This document shows positions 12,401-23,212 of a DNA stretch of 64,000 bases, piece after piece. The position numbers and the translations under genes are program-made. The DNA comes from Rhyzopertha dominica. Lineage: Eukaryota > Arthropoda > Insecta > Coleoptera > Bostrichidae. The notes below the pieces were generated by a model. That model searched no databases. It saw nothing but the letters and a program-made list of their open reading frames with translations, and was not told where the DNA came from. How positions within the stretch are numbered: the stretch's first letter is position 1; every line of letters begins with the position of its first letter. The stretch lies in contig QCXZ01000042.1 of NCBI GenBank assembly GCA_025024175.1, forward strand, positions 10,123,501 to 10,187,500. Reading direction: 5' to 3'.

Positions 12401-14249
12401 TCTTTTGCAATTTGGTACTAATGATGGCTTCTTAGCTGAAAGCACTTTACCTATATTAGTAAAACATTGTGGATTAAACTTGGCGAGGCTTATTTAACCA
12501 AAATAAATTCAAGAAATCCATGTTGAGTAATATGGATCAGTTTTCAATGTTGAAACTTACTTGTTGCTTGGTATGATAGCAGCTTGAGGCAAGCCATTAG
12601 GACCAACAGAGAAAGCATATATAATGGGATCAAAAGTCCTAGCAATATACGGAAGTTTCATGTAGGTAGAAGACACTTTGCTAAGTTCTGCCTGTAAGTC
12701 AACTACATCTTTTTCTTTCGGTTTTCCATCCAATTGGAATATTTCTATTTTATTCGTGGCCAGGAAGGGTTTTATCTCATTTATAACTATAAAAGCACAA
12801 ATAAATCAAGAACAAACAATTATGGAGTAATACTTGGCATTAAATCCTCAGAAACTATAACAGCTCTGCACCTCACCATGCTAATACGGTTGATAAGCAT
12901 TTGCTTCTTGAGCTGGGTATTAATAAGGGCACTGATCATTGCCAACTTTGTAAAGGCTAGTATCAGGCCTATATATTCCGGTCGGTTAGTAACAAATATT
13001 CCAACCACATCGGATTTATCAAATCCTTTACGGTGGAAGTATCGTACTATTTTGTTCACATAATGGTTCATCTGCAATTAAGGGTCAAACACAGAATTAG
13101 ATCTCTTAAAATAACAAGTACTACACATGATTTTTGTTTTGGTTAAATTCAGAAACAGAGAGAAACAAGACAATGAGCTATACCGAGAGAAGATAGCAAA
13201 GATGATGAACAGAATAAACAAAAAGGGAGCTGAGGCCTCAACTTACAATTATGGATAAACTGAAGGAAGTGTATTTAAAGGTAGATAAAATAAAACAAAC
13301 AAAAAATATGGTAATACAAAAAACCAAGTCTATGGACCATTACCACCCCACGATACAGAAAGCAACAGTATTCTAATAACTCTACATAGTTGGGACCACA
13401 ACACAGTAAGTGCCTGTATCGTGAGGCATTTGTAAATATATGTTTTGCAGTTTTGGCTCAAAAGTGACATCACAACTGTGTGAGTCAGCTGCTAGTATGT
13501 GCAATGGCATACCATTTGTCTGTATATCTTACACCAAAAGAAATTAAGCTTTTGAAATAACACATGTCAAAATGTAATAGATAAGGAAAGCCAAGAGAGA
13601 CTTCATGTGAAAGTGCTAGTTACTGATAATTATTCATTTGTAAGAACCTCTTTGTAAGTCCAAATAGCATCATCAGAAGATATCATAATTTTATGTGGAT
13701 TTCTCACAGCCGTCTGTTCAAAACAATCGTGAATGGTATATCCTTTTCTTTCCAATTCATTGCATTCCACTGCTGCCATGATGTATCTCTTTAATACACT
13801 GAAACAACGCTATAAGCAGCAAAGTTCTTGCATCAGTTTAAAAGATCTTACTTGAAATCCCTAGGGAATGTACTATACATGACAGCTATCTTCCTTCTGT
13901 AATAAAAACCTAATGGAACGGCCACCATCACCAATCCTATTAATCCTATTGCACGCTCTATTAAAATAAAGACCACTCCACATATTGTACCCAAAATGTA
14001 TTTGTTGTCTAATATTATCTCCACAAGTTTCGCCTTGTTGAAATTTGGAGGTGGGGGTGCAAGTTTTAGATGCCTTATGGCAGGATACAAAACATTTGCG
14101 GGACAATTTAAGCCGGCTAATTTGTTTAAAAGAGTGGAGTGGTATCGAATACAGTAGCAGTTGGGCCTAATGTGGTAGGTATTCCTTAATTTTATGGTTT
14201 TTCTAATACTACGAGTTAAATGCCAAAGTAATGAGCTTTGACATGACAT
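9464..14249 (-). CDS. FATP/SLC27-like protein with degenerate catalytic motifs
   Basis: Paralogue of the neighbouring fatty acid transport protein. Exons: 13852-14249, 13648-13798, 12834-13071, 12561-12786, 11910-12111, 11077-11266, 10881-11027, 10700-10824, 9817-9999, 9464-9763. They join in frame to 719 aa. A ~70-aa basic N-terminal extension precedes hydrophobic segments (about 82-115) and the AMP-binding fold. Family features kept include EFYGASEG and GDSAFASGD. The ATP loop [10 protein letters not shown] has become YAFSVGPNGLPQ (319-330). LPLYH is LPFYN. The FATP signature [13 protein letters not shown] is GRSGVNFVWRASH (583-595). The C-terminal TYKLKK lysine region is VYSREV. There are no stops or frameshifts and all splice sites are consensus, so it is probably expressed. 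Inference: it has lost adenylation and acyl-CoA synthetase activity and may act as a carrier, scaffold or regulator. Confidence 0.92.
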
Positions 14250-15140
14250 TTTGGTTAGACGGTATGTCAGTGTACTAGATTGATCTAAAAAGTTTTAGGT
14301 GTAAAAGTAGTTTTTATTGTTTAATGATGAAAATAAATAATGCTTATATGTAGTACTATATTATATGTATTTAATATAGGAGTGCAACTCGTGTAATATG
14401 CTATTGTATCCATTATTCATCTACACATACTAATATCTGAAATTTCGGCTATTGAAGATCTGACTTTAGCCTAGGTATTTTTGTGAGTGTGTTGGTAACG
14501 CTGACAGTGACATTCTGTATTTAATTCTGATTGATTAATAACTTGGTTTTTATGCCTAGCATGTGTCAAACAAAACGTGGCGATATGACGAACAAAGCTA
14601 TGGTGACCAAAAACAATTTAATATCTTTTTATATACTAAACTGAACTTTGAGTAATATTCAGTCTACACCTTTTCATTTATAAATATCAACTTAACTGTT
14701 GCTTAATTTTTGAGCTAGGCAATACTTAAATTTGTTTTTTATACAGGTAATTTTCAGGGAAATTGAGAAATTTATTTACTCCAATTTGAAATGTAGTAAA
14801 TTATTTTTGTTAGGCCTATAATAAAAATAGTTACAATTTTTTTTGTCTAAAAAATACACAAAATGTAATTAAAGATATACTTACCACAAACAAGTCAGAA
14901 CAAAAACAACATATAAACGTACATTTCCAAATATATTGTAAACAATAACAATATAGATACAAAAGTGTAACAACCGCTAAAGCGAGTATAAAAAATACTT
15001 AGAACCTAAGGAATCTAGGCCGTTACAAAAATACACCCCACACTTTATGGAAGATTACCGCATTGGAAGTGCGACCAAAGCAAAAAACAATTCAACAGGT
15101 TCAGTCTCTCGTCACTAGGACTAAGTAGAGTGCTCTTCTT
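14250..15140. other. Intergenic gap between the two FATP genes
   Basis: About 890 bp of AT-rich sequence between two genes on the same strand. It should contain the promoter of the FATP-like gene and the 3' UTR of the canonical FATP gene. A minus-strand AATAAA occurs at 14771-14776. I see no coding exon or repeat. Confidence 0.55.
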
Positions 15141-18100
15141 TTATAATCTGATCGTGCCGTCGTTTATTTTATTGTATATCTCTGGAGTTAGCGGCGAATA
15201 TTCCCCTTTAGAATCCAAATAGTAAATGTTATCACTTATTGTCGATGGGTCAAAGCCTTCTTTTTGTAGGTCAAGTTTTTTCAGCTTGTAAGTACCTGAG
15301 GAATGAATTATAATATTAAAAATATTGGAAAATGTTGCTCAAGACTGTTTTTAAAATAAGCATTTTTTTATAATTCTGACACAGTTCAATCTGATGTCTC
15401 AATTATTTGAATCACTGAGTATTAAAAGGAAATAACTCCAAAAACTACAAATTGCGGGAAAGTGGTAAAAACGTCGTTTGTATTTCGCACAATATATTGT
15501 TGTCATAAATTCAAAACTGAGGTATCACAGATGTTGTTAAGAACATTTTGGATTGGTTCGTTTCTTCACCCATCGATCGGCAATACCAAAAAATGTTTTT
15601 TCAATTTAAAATGTCAAAATGTTTGGAGTTAGTTCCTTTTAATAGACAGTGATTCATTTATATAATCTGTGAAAGCTACAATCTTTATAGAAAAAAAAAA
15701 GTGTCAACCAACTTTTAGAGGTTGTATCTTTCTGTACAGTGGTTCATTTAGCACTTATTTATTTATTATTCAATAAATCATACTAGTATACAGTTCGGAA
15801 GCTATGCAAAACGGTCAAAATTCTATATTGCCTGAAATTTTACAGACACATTTGAAATTTACTTTTTCTAACCATCATAGATAATAATTTCTAAAGCTTT
15901 TGGAAGTGCTTTGTGTAATATTGATAAAAATCATTCCAAACAGCCAGAAAAAAATTGGGTTAGGTAGACAAATCATTTGAAAAAGCTCAAGTTAACCATA
16001 TATCCATGTAAGCTGCAGTTAAATGAATTCTTCGAAAAAATTAAAGGAATCAAAAAAATGCATCCAAAAAGAAGCTTAGGCTACCTGAAAAATTGTACTA
16101 GAAATTCACATTAGGTGGAAAACTCATCTGGATAATTCAGCCCAAAAAAGCTGTGGTTAGCAATAGAAGTGAATTCTGAAAGTTTAGGTAAGCCAGCATT
16201 CAGCCAAAAAAATTGGGCCGGAAAAACTTCAGGTCAGACGAAAAGTTCGTCTGGAGAAGCTCAGTTCACCATATAATTCTACCAAAAAAACTCAGACTAG
16301 CAGGAAAATTCAATTGGGAAAGTGAAGGTAAGCTAGAAAACAAGCAAAAAAAAATTTGGTCAGAAAAACTCAAATAAGTTGGAAAATGTAGCTCTTATTA
16401 GTCAGACAATTCAGCCAAATAAGGTCACAGCAGAAAAATTCAACTAGAAAATTCAGCTGAAAAGGTAATCTATATTGATTAGCAGGATAAAGTCTGAAAA
16501 ATTTAGTTTAACAGGAGAATTGAGCAGAATTAATAACAAATAAATATGCTAAACAATCAACTCTTGAAAATTATACGATTACAACTTAACAACACACGAA
16601 AATAGAAACACACCAAAAATGTTTATAAAAATAGTCTGGGAAAAATTTTCTAGTATAATAGTGATGATTTTTTAATCAAAAATTTTAAAACCAACTCAAT
16701 TCAATCAATCACATAAAATTATGTACCTTGAAGAATTCAGGATACAAACATTTTTCAATCAATAAATCAAATATTGTAGATAAATGGCTCTTAAACTCAA
16801 AAAAAAACTTGCCTGTCAAATCCAATTTCCTCAATGTCCTTATAAATATAGGCCTGGCATAGGAAGGTAGTGCTTTTTTAATTCCGGCTGCCAGACTTTT
16901 GAAGTCCAAGCTTTCCTCAGGGTCTAAAACTGCTGCCATGCCAGCACGGCCTTCTTGCCCTCTTATCTAAGAGAAAAATGTGCAAATGATAGCTCTAAGG
17001 AAAGCTACGAACGGATTTACCTCTACTCCATACACAACTACGTCTTTGTAATTCACTAGATTGCTTACTACAGCTTCTACTTCTGAAGTAGACACGTTTT
17101 CTCCCTTCCATCTAAAAGTGTCACCGGTCCTGTCCTTGAAGAACAAATAACCGAACTCATCGGCAACAAGAATGTCACCTTGAATGAAAAAAAAGGCATT
17201 TAGGTTTACAAGCTAATTTAAATTCACTCCTGAATAAAACTGACTACTTCACTCCCTATCAATGAAATAAGGTAAATTAACAATAAACTAAGTAAAAAAT
17301 GTATGTATGTACAAGTGGTACTGCAAGAACATGTAGTACGATTAATTTGTCCAGACCTTAATCTGATACATGTCTGGCCACATTCCTCAAGAAGAAATTT
17401 AAAAGTTAATTACAAATATGCCACAAAGGCTCAAACAGTAAGAAGAGTAGCACCAAGACACTGGTGTTAAGTTTTCCTTTTTTCATTTTAAATGAACCTG
17501 TTAATTTAAAAATTTAAAATATTCCTTGTAAGGCTTAATGCTTTGATTGTTTTTAAAATTGTTTTGTAATATTTTATCTAAGCTATTTATATCTCTTAAA
17601 ACCTTGAAAAAATAATCAGAAATACAAATTGAAATAACAAAATGCAGGTTATGAATATTTTTTTTCAGGAGTGTACAAGTTATATCACCTTTATTACTAT
17701 TTGAAGGTCTAGACTTAATTAATCTCGTCATCATAAGCGTACCTAACAACATTTTTAAATACCTGTCTATTGCAACATGGCATCATCTTTCAATCTTCAA
17801 CAGGCTGCCACAGATTACACAAACAAACATGAGTGTTAAGTGATATCAAATAATTTCTTACTATCTCAAGCAGTTTCAAGTAGCAATGATATCAAAGTGA
17901 ACAAAGTCTTAAAGGCTATAAGTTGATAAACTGGAATTTGGTTCCAATTAACATATTTTATTGTTTCTAATTAAAGGTATGTCACATGCAGGATTTCAAA
18001 ATGCATTTATGACAGTGTATTGCCAACTATGGGTGTCACCTACAAGATGTTCTTTTTAAAGTAATATAAATTAAGACTTCCCATGTTGTTGTTAGGTTTA

Positions 18101-21100
18101 ACAGTTTTTGATTTAAGACATGATCAGGTGAAAGGGATCTGAAATAAGCCTGAAATTTTCCATATTGTCCTGAATCTAATAAAGACATAAATAGTCGACT
18201 GCAAAATTTCACATAATATAAGACTAAGAAACAAAATAATTACTTTTAATTTTACCATGTCTTTAAATTGGAAAATACTTGTAAGATTTAAAATGAAAAA
18301 AAGAAGTGGAGCATTGTTGCACAGCTATTTTAATTGGAAACAATATATGTGAATTTGTGCTAAATTCCACAGGAGGCACTTTTTACCACCTTATTGTACT
18401 ATAGCCTTTATAGCAGAAACAGAACAGCATCCTTTTTAGCAATAAAGAGCATGTTATACTAATGTTGGAACTGATACAAGAAAGCTAGTAAATTATTACA
18501 ACAGAAATGAACAATGAAAATTGCCAAAACAAAAGGCACTTACCAGATAAAAATGCAGAATCTCCCTTTTCAAAGACATCATAAACGACCTTCTTTTTCG
18601 ACGCCTCTTCATCAACGTATCCCAAGAACGCCCTCGAAGGGTTGTTAGGAATGATCTTTCCTATGAAAACCCCTGGTTCGTTGGGTTTACATGTCATACA
18701 GAGCCCTCTGGCATCTCTCAAGGGCTCTCCAGTTTGAGGGTCCACCCTGATTATCGATATGGGGTATACAGATGGTATTATTCTGGACACGAACCCTATA
18801 GCTCCGACTGTGTTGTCTACATTCACTGCCAAAATGATAAGTGTGAAGTTTAGTCTTTCGAGTTAAATTTCTTTAAATTTGTGTTACCTATATTAGCATT
18901 TCCTTCAGTGGCTCCATAAAATTCGGCGACTTTCGGAATATTAAACCTCTCCACGAATTCCGTCCAAATTTGCGGCCTCAAACCGTTCCCAAAGATCATC
19001 CTCAATTTGTGCTCGGTATCCGAGGGTTTTGGAGGTACAGCCAAAACATATCTACACATTTCGCCGATGTACTGTGCAATCTAAGGGGCATTCGTTTAAC
19101 AAACTGTTAAGCATCGGATTAGTAATGTAACTTACTGTACATCCATATTTTTGGCAGTCAGAGAAGTAGGAAGATGCAGAAAACTTCTTGCGGATGACTA
19201 TTGTTGCACCATAAATTAACATCTGACCAACTGTCATACAGCCACCGGCTGTGTGGTAAAGAGGAAGGGGAGTATAAAATCTATCACTGGACTTGAAACA
19301 TGACAGCCAATGGATTGCTCCCGCTATGAAAATATACCTGCAAATAGCGTTGTATTGATTCTAATTTGTATGCAATATATTTGTATCTTGTACGTTGGCA
19401 AGTATTGTTCAATCAATGGAAACAAAAAAAAATATACAATTTCTAATTTTGTGACTATGAAATTTCTTATTATTTCATCAGAAATTAGCTCACACTCATC
19501 CTTTCAAGAAATTTTCTGGTTTGTCTTAGAAATTCTACTTTTTATGACCCCCCCACATATAAGTAGCAGAAAGGGACAAGGCCCAATACTCCTATGGGCC
19601 CATCCAAGAAATAGAAGACACATTCAGAAACATACTTTCATCTGTGATTTTGGCTTTCTGAATGGTGAACTGGTTAGTTTTTGGCTTCAAATACTACAAA
19701 CTTAAGAATATCTAAATAATATTAAAATTCTAAATTTTACCATAACTTTAAAATGCATGTCTATCCTGTGCTGTCTACACCTCAACCAACTGCAGATAGA
19801 ACTATTTCGCTGTCATTACAGCTCACCAGTGCAATTTAGGTCTAGTGTAGACAACACGGCATAGAACTGGTTTTGCTTATATACCAAAGCAATGGTATGA
19901 TGAAAGTAAGAATTTAGGATGGCAATGCCATCTGTCAGCATTACACTGACATGATGACGAAGCCACCATAACTGTTTTAATTTTAATTCATGACCAGTAT
20001 TTCCTATTCATTTTCTTTTTTGTCAAATGTCACCTTAAATCAATACTTAAACACTAAACTACAAAAAGGCAAGAAAAACAAATTTTACATAACTGCTAAA
20101 TTTATCATATAAAAACTAAAACTGTTTAGGACCATTAAATTTAAATAGACGTTCTTTATTCATTCAAACGCTTCTATAACAACAATAATTTCGAAGTTAA
20201 ATACTCTGGCAGTTAAAATGCAAATCACAAAACTACACAAAGCCGTAAAAGTGTTTTACCTTACCTTGAATTGCTAATAACAGCAGCTTTTGGAAGCCCA
20301 GTCGTACCAGAAGTGTAAATGTAAACTAATCGATCATGGTAGCCAACTTTCTCCGTAACTACAGGTGGTGTTGCAGATGCCTCTTTTAATAACAAGTTTA
20401 GATCTTCAAATCTTTGGTCTCCACCTCCACCAGCCTTAACATCTTTGCCAGTTATCTGGTACAAGGCAACTTTGGATTCGATTTTGTCTAAGACTTCTTG
20501 TATTGCTGGAATGGACAATAATTTTTGTTTCTCAACAATTGTATATTTTTGGCTTTAAAATAAAAACACGGCATTTTGATTACTGTATTTTACATATTAA
20601 TACGAACGTTTTGGGTGGCTTTTGACCATACTTTTATTGGTAAAGCTTATATTTCTGTAAACAATTTGTGTTTTTTAATTGTGTTACTCTGTGTTGGTAA
20701 ACTCTTATCATCATTTGAGGACCATCTTGCTTATGTAATAGAAGTTTTAAGAAAATAATGTTATTTTTTAAATAAAAATGTGTTACTCATTCAATTATTC
20801 AACATATGCAGTAGCTTGCCCAGAAAATGAAAGAACTGGAAAAAATCTACGTTTTCATTTGTATCAATTAGTACAAAACCACTATATGAATTGAATCAAA
20901 ATGAAGAGATTCAAATGGTCAGACAATCCAGCATATAATCATATGTTGTATATGCTAGATTGTTTTGCCATTTTCATTTGTATTCATTGTGCAAGGATAA
21001 TTGATAATTTCATTTTTATTATCCCTTGTGACAGCAGCCACAAGAAAAATGTGAACTATTTATCATGCAGTTAAGGGTGATATTGGTATAAAAATTAGAT

Positions 21101-23059
21101 CATGTAAGAATGGGGCTTTTACTTAATGACATTAATCAAAACGAAGGCAGTACACACTAAGTTGTCATGTATGTGCTAAAATTTAAAAACAAATCTATTC
21201 ACATATACACAAGGTCATAAAGAGACAACTATTTTAGTTGAATGGAAAGATACACTTTAAATAACTAATTATTCAAACTTACAGTTATGTTACGACAGTA
21301 AACATTATGTTCAATAAAATTCTGTGCTTAAAAAGGTACATAATGCCAAGCCCCTATTATTTAGTCATTACCCAACATTAAATTTCCTTTCATCTATGCA
21401 CATCTATAGTTCCCCCTTATGTTAACTATTGAATGCAACAAATTAGAAGGTTCGGGAAAAATCATGGTGAGATCACTAAAAAATGGCCTCCTATTGCGTT
21501 ATTTTTCAAAATTCAAGATCTTCTATACTTAAAATTAAATTAAATACATGTAGACGATAAAACGAAAAAATGCGAGTCTGCTTTCCAGGAAAGGCTTCCA
21601 TACCTTTTTGTAATTATAACTATCAGGACAAATGATGGCTTAAGAGTTGCCAACAAATAACAATCATTTTCCACATAGCTCATACCAAAAAAAATGTAAT
21701 TATATAAGTTACTATTAACTATACCGTTATCGACAAAAAGATAAACATTACAAAAAATTAATTAGAAACCTATTGTCATAAAAAATGAACACATTAAAGG
21801 CAAGTGATTATGTTCGAGGAAAAATGTTCATACATTTATGACTGCTGTATAATTGAGTAATTCTTTGGAATTCTACTTCAAGCAAATAACTCGGTTTATT
21901 TGCTTAAAAATATCGTTATGATCATACTGTTTTACTTGCTGTTTTAAATCAATATTCATTTGTGTAAAAAACCCATCAATTTCATAATCCTTCCATAAAA
22001 CAAACCTGAACTATATTACGAACAAAATATAGAACTCCTGACACAGTTATTGCTTGTAATAATCAGGTAAGGCCTCTGATCAAATCCATTGTATTTAAAT
22101 TGCATCGACACGTACATGAAAAAACAATCCAATCAGCATTTTGGAAAGTCATTTCGACACTCACCTTCTGTTAGTTCTGTTCCGAATATCACAGCTTGAC
22201 TTTTTGCTACAGTAATACTATGAACCAGCGACGTCAGCCTTTGGTTGGTATTTATGAGAGGCACTATGACTCCGAGCTTCGACAGCCCCAGCCAGATGCA
22301 TATGAATTCCGGCTTGTTTTCCAGAAACAGGGCCACGACATCTCCCTTCTTGTAGCCGTGGCTTTTAAAGACATTTGCCACCTTATTGCTGTATTCCTCA
22401 ACCTGAACAATAGGAAACATTCGGTGGATTTTTCCACATCATGATGACTGTGATAATTATACCTGGGTAAAATTCCACTCCTGGTCTTCGAAAATAATAC
22501 AAGGCTTGTCAGGATGTTTTCGAACATTCTGTTGGAAAACGTCCGCCAACGTGTAGTCTTTCCTCTGGAAACTCTTGACCTGAATCAGCAGCCTGATGTA
22601 CCTCAAGAGAGCTCTGCAAGATAATTGCGATTGGAAAAATTTGGAGAAAGTAGGTAATCAAGGTCTGGGTCATGAAACCTGTCTAACAGCAAGTGCCATT
22701 CTAACGGCATACTAAACTGAATGGAATAGTACTTATTGCAAAGTCAACTGTTTCGAAATAGTTTTGACATCTAATACAAATTGTGAAACTTAGAACAGAT
22801 CCTTGTTAGGCAAATACGCAAGCAACGGCGGTTCTAGCGAAAAAAATCCGCAAACCCGTAATCCTTGAACTATCTCAACCTGCGCAACTTACACGATATC
22901 CCTGGGGGCCGTCTTCAAAGCAACATAGAACCACCTGTACTTTCCTGCTGCCAGGTAAGCAACGACAGCCACCAAAATCAACTGCACAACACAAATCCAT
23001 CCCAGGAAGTACCACACGACGGCCGCGAGTGCGGCCAACACCGCCAATATCGTCAGCAT
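15141..23059 (-). CDS. Fatp: Long-chain fatty acid transport protein (very-long-chain acyl-CoA synthetase)
   Basis: Membrane acyl-CoA synthetase that couples fatty acid uptake to ATP-driven CoA ligation. Exons: 22893-23059, 22463-22613, 22165-22402, 20265-20505, 19136-19337, 18888-19080, 18544-18825, 17021-17178, 16813-16966, 15141-15295. They join in frame to 646 aa (human FATP4 is 643). Two hydrophobic segments occupy the first ~45 residues. The AMP-binding loop [12 protein letters not shown] spans 247-258. [17 protein letters not shown] and GDSAFLSGD follow. The FATP signature [13 protein letters not shown] is at 507-519, and the C-terminal TGTYKLKK is intact. The last intron uses a GC donor (CAG|GCAAGT at 16813/16812). 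The ATG at 23059 is chosen because it matches the family N-terminus. The frame stays open upstream to a possible acceptor at 23213, so an isoform with ~51 more residues is possible. Confidence 0.94.
15940..16520. repeat. Degenerate purine-rich short repeat in FATP intron 9
   Basis: The intron between the last two FATP exons contains many loosely repeated words such as gaaaaattca, gaaaactca and attcagccaaa, spaced roughly 15-30 bp apart. The pattern suggests a decayed minisatellite with no clean period. It has no coding potential. Confidence 0.4.
19750..19973 (+). repeat. MITE-like foldback element, copy 1
   Basis: About 220 bp that matches 54401-54619 in the same orientation, nearly base for base. 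Terminal-type inverted arms ctatcctgtgctgtctacac (19761-19780) and gtgtagacaacacggcatag (19845-19864) are 18/20 complementary. A second conserved part ends in gaatttaggatggcaatgcc. It lies in the FATP intron between the exons at 19136-19337 and 20265-20505. No coding capacity is seen, so it is probably a non-autonomous DNA element. Confidence 0.72.
20913..20973. repeat. Imperfect hairpin in FATP intron 3
   Basis: Arms at 20913-20937 and 20949-20973 are complementary at 21 of 25 positions around an 11-nt loop. Weaker complementarity continues outward (aaaatgaagag versus cattttcattt). The structure is compatible with a short MITE remnant. No second copy was noticed in the window. Confidence 0.5.
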
Positions 23060-23212
23060 GACTGCGATGCGCCGCAGTAGGACACGCAATGGTCGTGTCC
23101 GCACGCTTTTCCTCCTCGTGTCTGTTGTTGTTTTTTCACCTGCGGCGCCTAGGTGCGAAACATCGCCGCCACTTTCCAGGTCAACATCGACGGCGCGCTC
23201 CAAACTGCACAC

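Noticed and set aside
13140..13450. Lysine-rich frame in a FATP-like intron resembling a retrotransposon linker
   Set aside because: No diagnostic motif could be read, and the similarity rests on composition.
22196..22444. Plus-strand frame opposite FATP exon 3
   Set aside because: Antisense shadow of a confidently recognised AMP-binding exon.
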